Assembly (NCBI GenBank): GCA_009103225.1
Contig: RHPI01001819.1
Coordinates: forward strand, 99,879 to 163,878
DNA length: 64,000 nt
Direction: 5' to 3'
DNA from: Chlorokybus atmophyticus
Taxonomy: Eukaryota; Streptophyta; Chlorokybophyceae; Chlorokybales; Chlorokybaceae
Shown here: piece by piece, positions 22,021 to 47,799 of the stretch
Numbering within the stretch: the first letter of the stretch is position 1
Layout of the letters: each line of letters starts with the position of its first letter
Translations under genes and position numbers: made by a program
Notes under the pieces: model-generated
Told to the model about the DNA's origin: nothing
Seen by the model: the letters and a program-made list of their open reading frames with translations, nothing else
Database searches by the model: none

Positions 22021-22752
22021 CATGTAAGACATACAAACGACTTCAGTTTATGATGCCATCTTATAGTCAGCATGCAGCATGCACATACAAACTGCATGCT
22101 TGCTTGAACGCATATACATTGTTTCGAAGATTGGTTGCCAAGCCAGTCTTAAACGACTTCTATCCAAGCAAGTGTAAGCCACATAGAGATGAGTTGCAGG
22201 TGTGCTCTGGTGCGTGCGTCCTTTATTGCATGTGCCTTAAAATTGGACAACAATGGTGTTGTAGATGGACATCCAAAGATGCTAGCGTGAGCCTTTTGGG
22301 ACTGAATATCAGCACATCGCATCCACTTGAGACGTCTTGCAGCAAGACTCTTGCTGCAGCAAGCAACTTTGTAGTGGTGGGCGGCAATGTCAATAAGCTC
22401 AGTAGTGCTACACGCCGCCGACAATGCTGAGCTGCACAGCTTGTGGGCGTGGTGACGTAACAGCCCTCCTGCTCCCGTTGTAACAAGGTTTTCCATTGGC
22501 TAGTAATTGCGGGGCGACACAACTGGACGCATTATGCACTGTGCACAAGGCAGAAGAATGAATATACTATACGGTTGCCAATTGGCGGTTGTGGTGTGTA
22601 GTGTTTAATGCTACCCTACTCAAACACAATTATACAGTGGGCTGAAAACGAGCAACGTCCTCAAGCGCTACATGCTGTCTATGAGTACACGCAAAGAGGG
22701 GGCTGCATGCACTGCAGCTGCAGCTACACTCATAATGGCTATGGCATGTACG

Positions 22753-23283
22753 CTATGGGACATAACAGATATGCGCTGGCGAAAGGCAGCTATCAAGCGT
22801 GATAGATACCGCGTCTCCAACTCGTAAGCATCCAACGCTCGGGGCGCACAAGTGGCCAACAAGTTTATGAATGGGCGACCCATTCAACCGTGTGACGCGA
22901 TTGCCAACGGGATCAGCATCCGTTAAGAAACGGTCCGAGTACTTGGAGTGCTTCCCGCGCTCCGCACTCTGTGCAGCCAATCCCGCTTGGTAGTGGCTGT
23001 CGGTGATGGTGATGTCGAGCAGCATGCGCGAGTCTTGACTCCACTCCAAAGCAACGATGTTCATACAACGTCCCTGTCGCTCACCCTCTCGCACAAACAG
23101 TACCCCTGTCTGCTCGCAGCGGATGGTGTAGCTCGCCTCTTGCATGCCACCAGCAACAGCGTCGCGCACAGCATCGTGTGTCACAAATGCTAAAAAGGGT
23201 GGCTTGCGCGCTTGCGTATAAGCCCAGCCCGCCTCTTCGTGTGAGCAGCATGAAACCCTAAGTAACGGTGTGCAAACATGCAC
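22753..23283 (-). CDS. Possible retroelement C-terminal fragment, 176-codon frame
   Basis: The frame contains VALEWSQDSRMLLDITITD followed by AAQSAERGKHSKYSDRF. This is similar in style to the C-terminal region of some plant and algal LINE ORF2 proteins, where a 'lD.tit.p' strand is followed by 'A...Ae..K..KY'. The resemblance is only by eye and short. An N with a G20 run lies directly upstream, so the 5' part may be lost. A host gene cannot be excluded. The neighbouring minus-strand frame at 22149-22522 could be a continuation but has no recognised motif. Confidence 0.3.
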   Translation of the reverse strand: MHVCTPLLRVSCCSHEEAGWAYTQARKPPFLAFVTHDAVRDAVAGGMQEASYTIRCEQTGVLFVREGERQGRCMNIVALEWSQDSRMLLDITITDSHYQAGLAAQSAERGKHSKYSDRFLTDADPVGNRVTRLNGSPIHKLVGHLCAPSVGCLRVGDAVSITLDSCLSPAHICYVP

Positions 23284-23305
23284 AGGGGGGGGGGGGGGGG
23301 GGGGN

Positions 23306-24060
23306 CATAATGCCGCTCACAAATCTCGAGAACTTTCACTAAAATCAGCATCATGCCGCTCTGTCAGCAAGATGCTTCCATGTGTATTACGTCAGAGCCT
23401 CACATCGCAGTACAAGTTGTGAAGGGCAAATTGCAACTAAAAGTGATCCCTAACTCAACACGGGCTTGAACGCCCTTTTCGACCACAGCATCAAGTGCAA
23501 GGGTATGCCATAGCTTAAACTTGTCGCATCAACTGTTGACAATTCGCTGACAATTGCCTCCGCACACTCTTTACCTTATATTATTCGTCCCATAGGCCCT
23601 CTTCGAGAACAACAGCAGCTACTTGGGCAAGACCAAGAATATGTCCTTGCGGTGTCATTGTCTGCGCAGCGGGCTTATTGCATTTGTACAACACCATCAG
23701 CATCAACACCTTTGATTGTGACGGTCTTGAAACACTCACTCGGGATGATGTGACCTGCGCCCAGCTCATGCGTGTGGGTGTACAGCAAAGCTAACAGCTA
23801 TTAGCTTAAAGCTTAGCAGCAGTATACTTAAAGGTCTCTTCTCAACAGAGGCTGCGGCACGGCGGATGGGTGACGCTAAGCTGCTTAACGCTCGTGACAT
23901 CAGTCACTCGAGACGCCCTGACGCTGCTGCTGACAGGTTGCGCGCTTATGCTCAGCTTTCCCCAAGAATGCAAAACAGTGCAGATATAACTCAAGTCGGC
24001 AGCGCTCCGTATGCCGCATCACCACCGTCTGCCTCCTCCTAGTCATCGCAGCGCTGGCAA
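23306..24060. other. Intergenic stretch upstream of the secreted-protein gene
   Basis: No supported gene. The sequence just upstream of the ATG at 24063 is presumably the promoter and 5' untranslated region of the next gene; no TATA-type box is clear. Confidence 0.35.
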
Positions 24061-24062
24061 CC

Positions 24063-29103
<5,041 letters not shown>

Positions 29104-30950
29104 GGTAATGCCACGCAAAGTATGACAACTTCGGTAATGCCATATACCGCAGATCTGCAAAATCTTTTAAATTCTTCTTTGTGTCAACTCCGGTTGGCCG
29201 CTTTACAAAACTTTCACGAGGTATATGTAAGCGAAACTTATGCTAATGAATGGTTGATGATAAAAATGTATAGGCTGGTGGTTTTTACGAAATAAACACC
29301 AACCTTCTTGCCGCTATTTGTTATAAGAATTCTGCGGCATTCCGCTACATACGATGTACCGGACTAGCGCTCCATTGTATAGTCAACTCTCGCTAGGAGT
29401 ATATCATGCATCCTGCGTCATCTTATGCTTTTAGTGAGGTTATGCAATTGACGCTAAAACATGGTATGCTCTTAGACGTCAAGAGCATAAATGTACTATT
29501 GACGAGGGTTTCTCATCCCATCATGCATAACACGTCACGCTCGTCTCGAAGTGCCCATCATGTCTATTAGCTTACCCGTCACCGCCCCCTTATCACGCTT
29601 GTCACTTTGCCCATTATACGCGACACCACTCTTACCAACATATCCCCTATTGGCATTGATAACATTTACATGAACAATAAAATGCTTCCCTGTTACTCAT
29701 ATTCTTTTTAAGTGCGATTTTGCCTTTGAGACGTTTGGTAATCTCATGTTCTATGCTGTAAGCGGGGTTATGCTCTTGAAATGAAGTCTTTTAGCGGGGG
29801 TAGATTGTTGTGACCATGGGTCCTTACATAAAAAGCACGAATCGACCTCCTACATGTGTGGTCCATATATCGAGCGTATACTGTGTATGTCGACGACTGA
29901 ACACGTGAGCGTTGCCAGTCGATGGCACTCATCTAGGTCCTAAACAACTGCGCATGATGAGTGCGCAAGTCAGAACGCCATCTATTCGCTCGCCGGTGCC
30001 CGTAAGAACGAAGTGCACAACTGCCAACAGAGCAACCCTAAGAGGCACTGCCTAGCAGGTAGGTAGGCCTTATGTAACTCAATTGTGGCGTTTCTTTTTG
30101 GGCTGCGACTCGCCTGCGAGCTGCTGCAGCAGGCTTGCTGCTGCTGCTGGCGGGGGCGGCGGCGGTGGTGGTGGCGGCAGCGGAGGGTAGTGTTGTGTGG
30201 AATGATGGCAAGGTGGAGGCTACTGGAGCCCACCCGCGCCAGGTGGGCCCCGCCGTTATGCGGGGAGTGCGGAGGAGGAGGAGGATGATGTTGATGATGT
30301 TGTTGATGTTGATGATGCGCAGCTGAGATCATGCTGCTGCTGTCCTTTGTGAAAGGGCACTGTTGTTGCTCTAACAACCACCCTCACCACCCTTATCATC
30401 ACCACCACCTATGGGCGGATGCGTGCACAGCAAGCACCTCGTGTCGCACTCACCAGGTGTGTGCAGCCATCCCACGTTGGTTGTTCGTCAAGCTTTGAAC
30501 TGCAGCGTGACTTTACACACAACTGGCATCGAGAGACAGACAGCTAAGCCTCCAGTTACGCTAGTCATAATGTCATGCAAACGGAGGGACAGATCAGCTG
30601 TTTCTTAGCACAACGGTTGTGCATTCGAAGTACAGATAGACGCCAAGCAAGGTGCATTCAGGGAATCCGGTGTAGGGCTGATTCAGGCGCACAGTTGATG
30701 GTTGAGAATTAAGTAATCACTAAAACAAGCTTTTCTGCCTGTGTACTGGCTCGTTTGATAACGAGAACACCTTTTTGTCAGATGTGCTGTCAAGAATGCT
30801 GGCTATGAATGAAAGTGGAGATCGCTGTTGATAGTAAGCAAAGCAAAATAAGTAAACCTTCAGGAGCTGACCCTAACTCTTACCCAACCCTAACCCTAAC
30901 CCAAAGACAAGCCCTAGATCCAGCTTGGGCCTTATGTGAAGCTGTGCACT
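29104..30950. other. Intergenic stretch
   Basis: No confidently supported gene. A leucine/alanine-rich frame at 30135-30240 (LLLLLAGAAAVVVAAAEG) looks like a signal peptide with a possible GTGGGC donor, but it lacks a clear ATG. Short CCCTAA units occur at about 30890. Exons upstream of the coiled-coil gene may lie here. Confidence 0.35.
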
Positions 30951-30954
30951 GCAG

Positions 30955-33900
30955 TGCTTGCGACAGAAGTGCAGGTCGCAGCACCGGCAGGCAACAATGG
31001 TTGGGAGGATTCGCTCATCGGCAAGCGTGCCGGGTCGACATTGAAGAGGAGTCAGGGAGGGGTGCCTGAGCAATTGCAGGTGCTTGCATTAACCTCGCCC
31101 GATGATGGAGTCGTTGCCACAGCACCGGGGACACCTCACTCCAGCGATGAGAGCAATGCCGAATCCACAGCACATTACTCTTCTTCCGTGCACCAGTCCT
31201 CAGGCACAGGACTCTCACTACTGCTGCCGCCCCCAGCTTGGCAACAAACCGAGCCCGATGAGCCAAAGAGGTGGGGTGTGTGGGTTGCATGAGTGCGTGG
31301 GCACGCTCCTCTGTACGTGTGCACGAACTCATTGCATGTGCACACGAGTGCGTGCACATGCGCACGCGTGTGCACGCACGCATGCATGCAAACACACGTG
31401 TATGTGCGTCTGGCACCAACACGCTGCACGCTGCATGCTCTGTTGTGCAAGGGGAGAGCAGCATAACCTTGTACGTGTGTGACAGTGCTGTTCAAACGGA
31501 GGTCGCGGAGGTGGTGCCTTTCCACTCACTCATCGCTCCTCCTGCAATTACCAAAGCAGCGTTGCCCGTCGCTCAAGAGCAAGTGTCCCCGCCGCCTGCC
31601 ACCGACCTCGTCAAGCCCTTCACCCCGCCCGAGCAGGACGAACCACTGCCCATGCTCAGCCCCCTCCTCAGTCCAAAGCCGAGCCGCCTCCCGCCTCTCA
31701 AGAGTCCACCACGCATGCCATCCCTCGACGCCACGTGGAGCCCCGGCACCATCAGGCTCACGAGAACCAACACGATGGCCCCCCTGCTGTCCAGCTTCAA
31801 GAGCAAGAAGACGAGCAACGTCGAGGACTTCATGGTGGACAACCCGCTGTCCAAAACAATGGTGAGACGTGAAGTGTCATGCGCATTGTGTCCACATGCC
31901 TACAAGTGTGAGATTACATGCCACGCTGTTGAGCTCGCTATGTACGTGACATATAGCGTTGTCTTGCAGGTGGTAACGCGGCAGGATCGGAAGGCCCGGC
32001 TTTCGGGTGTCGAGTTGGAGGAAAAGTTGTATGGCAGCATCAGCAAGTTTGGCAGCACGAAGAAGGGTGTCAATTGGGGCATGCAAAGCATTTTGTAAGC
32101 CAGCGTGTTGTTATGTCTATGGTTTTGCTGCCCGCACCACACATCACGTTGTGCTGACCAACAGTGCTTGTTGTTGACATGCCTTTGCTTGTGTGCTGAA
32201 GTGAGGGCAACACACCGCGGACTGACAGTGAGTGGGGGAGCACGGTTGAGTCCCGCCAATCAGAGGTGCTTGCAGTCATGGCAGTCACACAGTCTGTCAC
32301 CCTTGCATACGGTTCACTCTGCCATAATTGTCACTGTGGTTTGCGCGTGGCAGAAGCCAAGTGAAGTCTCTATGCCACTGCGCTCACCGGTCGCGGATGC
32401 CAGCAGCAACACGCTAGTCCTGCAGTTGGCGGACGTGGGCGTGCAAGCAGTGCCCATGGAGGAAGAACGAATCAGCCAACCCGAGCACGAAGAGGAGCCT
32501 TCCGCAACCAGCAGCTCGCAAGCCATGTCGGCTGTTACTGATAAGAAGGCCGTAGCGCACGTGCACACACAGACACCCGACGTCATTGACCTCGAGTCCA
32601 CGTCCGCGAGCGTCCAGCAGGACACTAGCCCAACTCCTGAGGTATGTATGTGTGTGCGTGCGTGGGTGTGTCTACGCGTACACGCACACATGAGCTAGTG
32701 TATACAATTTTGTGTGCGCGTATGTGTGTACTGCTAAATGCTGATGGTTGTTCTTGATGTAATGTGGGGACGGTGTTGCCGACAGGTGGAGGATAAGAGG
32801 ATCTACATCGACAGGCATGCGCAGTGGGAATCACCCCCGGCCAAGGACGCTGAGACTCAGGCCGATGAAGAGGTGGAGGAGACGCCAATCAGCACGTTTG
32901 AGCAACCCGCGTCTCCAGCGGCGGACGCCAGGCTGCTGCAGTCGGCGCTGGCCGAGTCTGCGGCTGCACACGTGGCGATAAAAGACCTGGAGGTATGCTT
33001 ACCTGTGTGCATGCATGCAGACGTGCACATGCGTGTGGGTTGTGTTAGTAACTTGATGCATTGGTATGCAAAACTCGCAGGCTCAGCTGCAAGCGAAGGA
33101 AATTGAATTTCACGAATTGCAGAAAGCTGCTGCGAGCGCGCCTGCAAGTGATAATACTGAACAAGACGACAATGCCAGGTGCTTTGGGCTGCTTGGGCTA
33201 GAATGGAGTCAACAGAACCGCCACCAAGTGTCATGAAGTCTTACTGCCAATGGTATTGCTAGTTAACTAGAGGTTGCTTCATGATTGCAGGGAGCAACTG
33301 CTCGCTGCACAACACGCCTTAGAGGAGTTGCAGCAAGAGCACGCTGCAAATCAGCTTGTGATAGAAGGCCTCAAACAGCAGCTTGAAAACCTTCAAGATG
33401 AACTTGAAGCGCAGGTAGGGCTGACAAACATACATACATATTACCTTCAAGACATCTGGGACCTTACCTTTTGCGTTGGAGAGGAGACACAACAGTTTTC
33501 TGTTGAGTTGCAATGCATTGCGAGTGACAAAACCACATGGGCCCAACTTGCGTGTGCATGTTGCAGCGAAGCGCAGCGCAGGCCAGTGAGAACAGAGTGC
33601 TGCAGCTGGAGCAAAGTTTGGTGGAGAGCGAGGAGCAGCACTCAAGAAGCAGCGAGGCTCAGCGGCAACTTCTGCAGGAACAGTGGCAAGCCAAGCTGCA
33701 GGCAAGGCCATATCTGTCACACTCAACGCATCCCAACACATCACCCGTTTGCAGCTTAATCGTGTACTGTGCGTGTGCGTGCACTTCAGGCAGCAGAGCA
33801 GAAACTGGCACAACAGCAGAAGGAGTCGGAAGTTGCTCTGAAGGCCGCCGAAGCCGTCATGCGATCCCGCCTGAGGGATGCGGAACAGAAGGCGCAACAG

Positions 33901-36898
33901 CAACAACAGGTTGGGCTTGCATTACTCACTCGCTAATGGCTACGCTAGTGTTGTGTCACGGTTGTGCCTGACCCATGTGGTAACACCATCAGGAAGCCGA
34001 GCGCATTCGCGAACGCATGGAAGAAGACCTCAAGCATAAGCTACGCATTGCGCTTGACAAGGTGACTGTTCAGCCTCATTTAATGTTTATGCGGGCTTTC
34101 GTGTCTAAACGTGTTTCTGGATGGACTCGATGATGAAAATATTGTGCGTGCAACAGGCGAAGTCAGTGTCGCGCGAAACCAAGAGGCTATCTGAGATGAA
34201 GAGCAAGATTGACAAGGACGCGCAGTCGAGAGACACGGAGGTGAAAGAGCTGCGGGCGTCTTTGAAGTCCGCGCAAGGCACCGCCGATCGGTACAAGAGT
34301 GTCGCTGACGTGCGCGAGAGAGAGGTAACCATCTCCCACCTGTGAGTACCATATGTCGTCAACATTTCGCGTGTGCGTGTGTGCGTGTACCAACATGTGG
34401 CTTCAGGCGCAAGCACTGCGGGAAGCTCTTGCTGAAGCCAGCAGCCGAGCTGAGTCGGCCACAGCGAAAATTGAGAAGCTCAAGCGAAAGGCCTCGGGGC
34501 TGTCCGATGCCCTTTCGGAGGCGGACATGGACCGGAAGAGCTTGCGCAAGTCCAACGAGGCCGTTGCGGCAGCCGCTGCGAACGCCTGGGGCGTTCAAGA
34601 GCAGGCTTTAAGGTAGCAGCGGCGATGCATCCAATGGCGTGTACGCGTGTGTGCGTGCGAGCGAGCGCGTGTGCGTGTGTGTGTGTGCGTGCGCACGTGT
34701 GTGAAGATTTATGAGATTCATACATGCACTTTGTCTCGCAGGGCTGAGTTGGAGGCTGCTCGAGCGGCGTTGACTGAGTCCAAAGCAGAGAGTGCGGCGC
34801 TGTCGCTTCGCCTCACGTCCTTACAGGTATATCTTGCGCATAAGCGGCTGTCCAGCAATCCATCCGCATTATGGCACGCAAGCCAACCGTTGTGTGGCTC
34901 ATCAGGCACAACTGTCTGCGGGGACACCCAGGCATGCTCGACTCGCCGTGTGGGACACCCAAGCATCGGATGCAGCACTGCAACAGATGGACAACAGCAT
35001 GGACACTCAGGTAAGCCTCCCCGTAAGCATGGTTGTACGCGCTACGTTCCCTCCCGAACTGGCGACCACCGATGTTGATACGGCCTGCGTGTCAAGTCAC
35101 GTGACATCCTAACTTGCTTATTGCTTATTCAGGGTGCTTGGGATAAGTTGGAGCGGGATCTAGCAGAGCGCGAGGCGCAGATCACCGCGTTGACTCAGGA
35201 GCTGGCCAAAGTACGCTCGACCGATGTTGAGGTGGCTGCTGCGCGCTTACGAGCAGAGGAGGTGAGCGGCGGACATGCTAAGTCACATGCATGTTGGGCA
35301 TCGCATGAGGAGGGGAGCGTTGTGTCATGCTATGCTATGGCAGGCAGAAGCCCTCGCAACCCGTAAGGACGCGGAGGTTGCGGAGCTACGCAAGCAGCTG
35401 GAGCAGCAGCCGCCACGCACCCCGCTGTCGCCCTTGTCACCATTGTCGCCTGCGTCGCAAAAGAAGCGCGAGGAGAGGCTTGCTGTGTATGGCGAGGGCA
35501 AGGTGAGCCGTAGTTCACAATACACACTCACTTGCATTGCAAGTTCTGGTGTATAATTCAACGAGTTTGTGTGTTAACAGTTGGTGTCGAGTGGTGAGAA
35601 TACTCCTGTGCATGATGCACCTGTTTCCAAGTTTGGGGATGTGGCCAGTGTGCAAGCTCAGGTAAATGAGAGTGGCCTTGCAGCTCAACTCTCAATTCCC
35701 GCAGCATACAGTGTTTGACCACCTTCATGTGCACAGCTTGAAGAGCACGCACAGCGCACACGCGCTCTTGTGGCTCAACTGCTGGACGAGCAGCAGAAGA
35801 CCGCTCTCGAACGTACAAAGGCCGGTGTGCTTGCCCAGAAGGTTTGTGCGCGAGAGTGCGTGTGATGCTTCTGCAGCGTGTACGCGTGTTTGCTAGCTGA
35901 CCCCTTTGCTTCAGGTTGTTGAAGAGAGGAAGAGAGCGGATGACGTCAAGCGCCTTGTGGACTCGGCCGGGAAGCAGGTCGGCGAGCAGCGCGCGCAAAC
36001 CGACCTCATGCGCAACCGTGCGGAGGCGGCTGCACAACGCGCAAGCGCCTTGGAGCAACAGCTGGCGGATGAACGCAAATCGTACGGCGAACTGCGCAAG
36101 AAATCAGATGGCCTGCAATCTCAGGTTGGAAGCCATCCTCGGAGTGAAGATACACAAGAGTGTTGTGCTCATACGTGCTCATATGTGTACGTGTATGCAG
36201 ATAGCTAATTCGGCGCGCAAGTTGGAAGATGAGAAGCGAAGGCTTGATGATGAGAAGCGGGCTTTTGAGGCGGTGCTAAAGGAGCGAGACGATGACAAGC
36301 AGAAGCTTGAAGACATAAAGCGCAAAGCGGATGACCGAGCGACCAAAGCAGAGTCTAAGCTTCTGAGCGCCGCCAAGGAATCGGCCGAGGAGAAGCGCCG
36401 TCTGGAAGCCAGGGTTAGTCAGCTGGAGGAGCACCTGAAACGATTCGAAGATGAGCGGAGGCGTAGCATTGAGGAGCATCGGTGTGTATACAGCGTTCGT
36501 GCTTGTATCTGTGCGTGCGTGTGTGCATTTGTCATGCATGCGCGTGGTTGAATGCGTGCACTTCAGCTTCTGCGGCTGATAAGTTGGGCACTTTGGCCAA
36601 TGCAGGCGCAAGACTGAGGACTTGCGAAAGCAACTGGACGCTGCAATGGCTGCAAACAAGGAGCAGACCAAGGCTAAGGCTCACCAGAACCGTCGCAAGT
36701 ACGATTGTGTCTTGCATTAGCGTGCATTGCAAGCAGTGTTTTATGCTGCATGCCAATCAAGCACTGACTTCTGTAATGTGTGTCAGGTCGGAAGTTGGGG
36801 GGAAGGTGGAAGACGTCCAGCAGCCTGCCAAGCAACAGCCTGTTGAAGCGAGCACTGAAGGGCAGAACAAAGTGGACAACACAGCGAAGCAACAGGTT
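30955..36898 (+). CDS. Coiled-coil, multi-exon segment, probably the N-terminal half of the HECT gene
   Basis: About 20 exons separated by short GT-AG introns keep one protein style. First comes a Pro/Ser-rich low-complexity part (about 31000-32640), for example exon 31486-31861 with PPLKSPPRMPSLDATWSP; the phase matches across the intron 31271-31485. Then from about 32790 the protein is almost continuous heptad-like coiled coil: LQQEHAANQLVIEGLKQQLE (33320s), ETKRLSEMKSKIDKDAQSR (34180s), KRRLDDEKRAFEAVLKERDD (36230s), SQLEEHLKRFEDERRRS (36420s). The true start was not found; the frame before 31000 begins at GTG, so an upstream exon is likely. The last exon (about 36787-36898) ends in KQQ at a GT that splices in phase to DEQPEDFLEKQ at 36987. 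The alternative is a separate gene ending at the stop 36905-36907, with AATAAA right after it. Confidence 0.6.
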
Positions 36899-36986
36899 CT
36901 TACATAGCAATAAAGTTTAAAGGCACACGCCTTTGTCTATGCATGTGCGTATACTAAGCATATGCAATGTTGGGTGGATGTCCAGG

Positions 36987-44542
<7,556 letters not shown>

Positions 44543-46317
44543 GCGCCTCTCTCCGCTTTGCTGGTAACAACATGACACGGCTGATACAATTGCTACTTCT
44601 ACTCGCAAGGGACCCCGCAAATTGGGTAAGGGTCATGCAATAACAACCCTAAGCATGCAAGAAGTGTTGCAATGACCATTGGCTTACATGCAAACGCATG
44701 TTGTGACATGTCATCTATATGCTCTGCTAAGAGGTTAAGTCAACACCACTATGCAGGCATGCCTCAAGCGGGGTTTGCTGCGATGCGCATGTGACTCGAC
44801 CAACGCAATCTAAGAGTGGCATTGTTGGGTGAGTACAGTAGGTTTGAAACCACATCATACCTGTTGTGTGATGAGGTGAGCTTCAAGCTCAATGCAAAGC
44901 GAGTAACAAGTGCTCGTGTTGGTACGTGCAGGTGCTTTCCTTCATTCTTCCTGAAATCCACAATTTGCAAGACCACAATGCGTGCGTGCAAGGGTTGCAC
45001 TGGTGACATTCACAATAATCTGTAGCTTTCAGTAACTTCTGGGACGTGGTTTTCAATTGGATTTTGACTGTGTGGCCCTACAATTGGTTAAGGGGTATTT
45101 TTTTGTGGTTGTGAGAATGTAAGTAACTAAGGGTCTGTATAGTAAAGTCAGTGTACTTCACAGTGTATTGATTATAATTAGACTTGTGCTAGAGGGTACT
45201 GCAACAACCATATAGGTTTGCTAGCCTGTATTGCATAGTGCCACGAACTATCCGCCATTATTTCTGAAGATATGATTTATCTTTTAGCACAACGTCGTAA
45301 AACTGTAGATTGCTGCGAGTAGGCTAATAATCAAAGCGCCTTCAATGGTGCCTTCACATTGTATAGAATTACCCGCCAAGCAGGGGGATTTCAGCACTTG
45401 TTACCTCAATCTGTATGTCATAATGATGGATGGTCTGCGGCGCTATGGCGTTGCTGGCATGGCGGGTTTATCTACATAGTTAGTTTGAAACCATACACCT
45501 ACGATACGATCATCACAACAACTGCGCCACCACACTAACGGGGGGGGTTGTAGTAGAAGGTAGACTTAGCCCGGTGGTTGTACATGCATGTGTGTGCAAT
45601 TGAATATGTGATGGGGTTGTGGCTTTGGAGGGGTTGGCTATGGAGACTGATGTGTGTGCGGTCCTGGTTCACCATGGATGGCAGTAAACGTTGGCATTAC
45701 ACAGGAGGTGCGTGAGATTGATTGCATGTGATGCATGGCGTTGAAATGCATGCCTACAACATTGTCGCATTTATCCTGTATATAGCATAGCACAACATGC
45801 TTAGGGGTTGAGCCAGCTCAATGGCTTGGTACACGCATTGTATTGCACCAACATTGGCACTCCTTTGTGATCTTATGTGATGTATGGTCTGAACATGCAT
45901 GCTGTTACCAGCCTCTTGCCTATTTGGTACAACTGCATGCATTTAATAAAACTCATGTCATGTATAAACAGCTAAGAACTTCGAGTCAAAGCTTGCACTG
46001 CTTACTACAGTCATTGCAGTGTGTATACACTACGCAAAACAGTTGCATGTACAAGCAAGTGAGTGGCCTACCCAGCCAATGGCACTGCACAACAGGCAAC
46101 AAGAGTTAATGTTGGAGCTCTCACTTGCATTACATGGTCAACGGATCCCTACCTCTACTCCACCTGCTTACAATTTATGGACACTAATCAATGAGCTACC
46201 TAACCCTTCCAGGCCAGATATCTAGCCAGCTTACAATGCACATATGGTCATGCCGGTCACGCAGTACCAACAAGCCAAAACTGACCCAGCCATATGCTAT
46301 ATGTTGTTGCTTCCTAG
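44543..46317. other. Intergenic stretch between two convergent genes
   Basis: This is the region after the HECT gene stop and before the end of the minus-strand gene. No supported gene; the short frames have no motifs. The 3' untranslated regions of both genes are expected here. Confidence 0.45.
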
Positions 46318-47695
46318 CTATCCGCCAAGGGAGCAGCGCAGCCCGCACACGCTCCCGCCGATGGCTTGGCCTCCATTCGCATGATAACTCGCCACCAATA
46401 AGTACCTGTTCTGGACTGTGGGAATGCCCCTGAAGTTCACCTGATCAAGAAGAGATGGGTCAATACAACAACTCCGAGCACAGTACCACTATATGTCTCG
46501 CTGATGTCTGTTGCTTTGAAGGTGTATGTGCCTCACCGTAAATGTCTTGGTTTGGTAGGTGTTGCTGTACCAGCCGTCAAGCCACAAGAAGTAATTCCTG
46601 CCTCTATAGTTATATGCCTTTGCGACGGATCTGCCCCACGGGCCCGTGTACCTCGTCACCCTCGCGCATGGCGAGTACGAGGGCAACTGCACAAAACACA
46701 TACGATGAGAAACCACGCTTGCACTACCTCACCCAGACCACACAAGTAAGACGGCAGCGCTCACCTCAATGCCAAAGTACTTTATGCTTCTAGCTGTAAT
46801 AGTGTACCTGAGTGTGGCAACAACAGATCGCTCAGCAGATGCGCAGCTTTCAGCAACAACACACAGCTGGTTGGAGAAGTGCAATGTGATGACACAACGC
46901 GCAGCAGAGACGCGAGTAAGCACTCACGTGAACTGTGACTCAGGGTAGAAGTAGCGTACGCCATCTGGGAGTATCTGCTTGACACTGAGGGATATGGTGA
47001 CGCCCTGACGGGACCAGCTCGATGGGCAGTTGAAGCGCCCGATGCCGATGGTGATGATGAGGTTGGTTGCCACATTGGGAGGGCCAGTAGTACTGGTGGC
47101 ACTGCTTGTGGTGGTGGTTGTTGTCTTGTTGACTGGTTTGCTGGTGGCTGCCACACTCTTGGCAGGAAAATCCTTAGGGTAATTGGCCGCTGGCTTGGCA
47201 CCTCGCGGGACGACTCCCTCAACTCTTCGAACCTATGCAGGACATACTGCGTTACAGTTCAACCACCCAACACGACTCTGCTGATCAAACCAAGCTTGTA
47301 CAAATGCACGCAGCGTGACAAGCAGCCCTGACTCTCGAGCGAAAACTGCAAGCAACGCTTTCTCCGCCCAAATGGTAGGAAGCAAGCAGCTCCATGATGC
47401 TGCAACGATGCACAAGCTGCTAAGAACAGGTGACATGCAAGTAGGGAGACATGCCAACACACAGCCAGGAGCCTGAAATGCCTCTCCAGGGTTGTCCCAA
47501 ACTTGCACAGCTGTCACGTCATACGGAACCCACCTTTGGGGGGGACTTAGGCTTGGGGGCGGCGGCAGCCTTGTGCTTTGCGTTGGTCGCGGGCTTGGCC
47601 TCAACGCCAGCGGCGGCGGCGGCAACCAAGATGATGACCAGGAGGAGCCCGAGCGCTAGCCGCAGGGCGGATCTACGGGAGAAAGACCCGCTCAT
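46318..47695 (-). CDS. Small secreted or membrane-anchored protein gene, about five exons
   Basis: Exon 1 (47695-47534, 54 codons) gives MSGSFSRRSALR followed by a hydrophobic stretch LALGLLLVIILVAAAAAG and a Lys/Pro-rich tail, so it is a signal peptide or single N-terminal anchor. It splices in phase (GTGGGT donor) to exon 2 (47232-46928), which has a Thr-rich linker (NKTTTTTTSSATSTTG) and then NLIITIGIGRFNCPSSWSRQ. A later exon near 46555-46690 encodes NYRGRNYFLWLDGWYSNTYQ, and the last exon ends with CGLRCSLGG and a stop at 46318-46320. The middle exon near 46820-46865 is uncertain. I do not recognise the family. Four cysteines in the lumenal part suggest an extracellular fold. An upstream in-frame ATG at 47714-47716 is an alternative start. 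Confidence 0.5.
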
Positions 47696-47799
47696 AGCCG
47701 TTCTTCGCATACCCATCCGGCGGCAACACCAGTTGACATGCTACGCCCGCGGCAGCCGCAGAGCACACACCATGAAACACCCCTTCCGCCCACAGCAAC

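Noticed and set aside
29700-29830. Possible copia-type polypurine tract and LTR start (GCGGGGGTAGATTGTTG)
   Set aside because: No copia coding remnant upstream and no second LTR found; a chance match is likely.
30135-30326. Signal-peptide-like gene start before the coiled-coil locus
   Set aside because: No ATG in frame and no convincing next exon; the Leu/Ala run comes from CTG/GCG repeats.
30869-30902. Telomere-like CCCTAA units
   Set aside because: Only two to three units with imperfect flanks; too short for a telomere and without the changes expected at a chromosome end.
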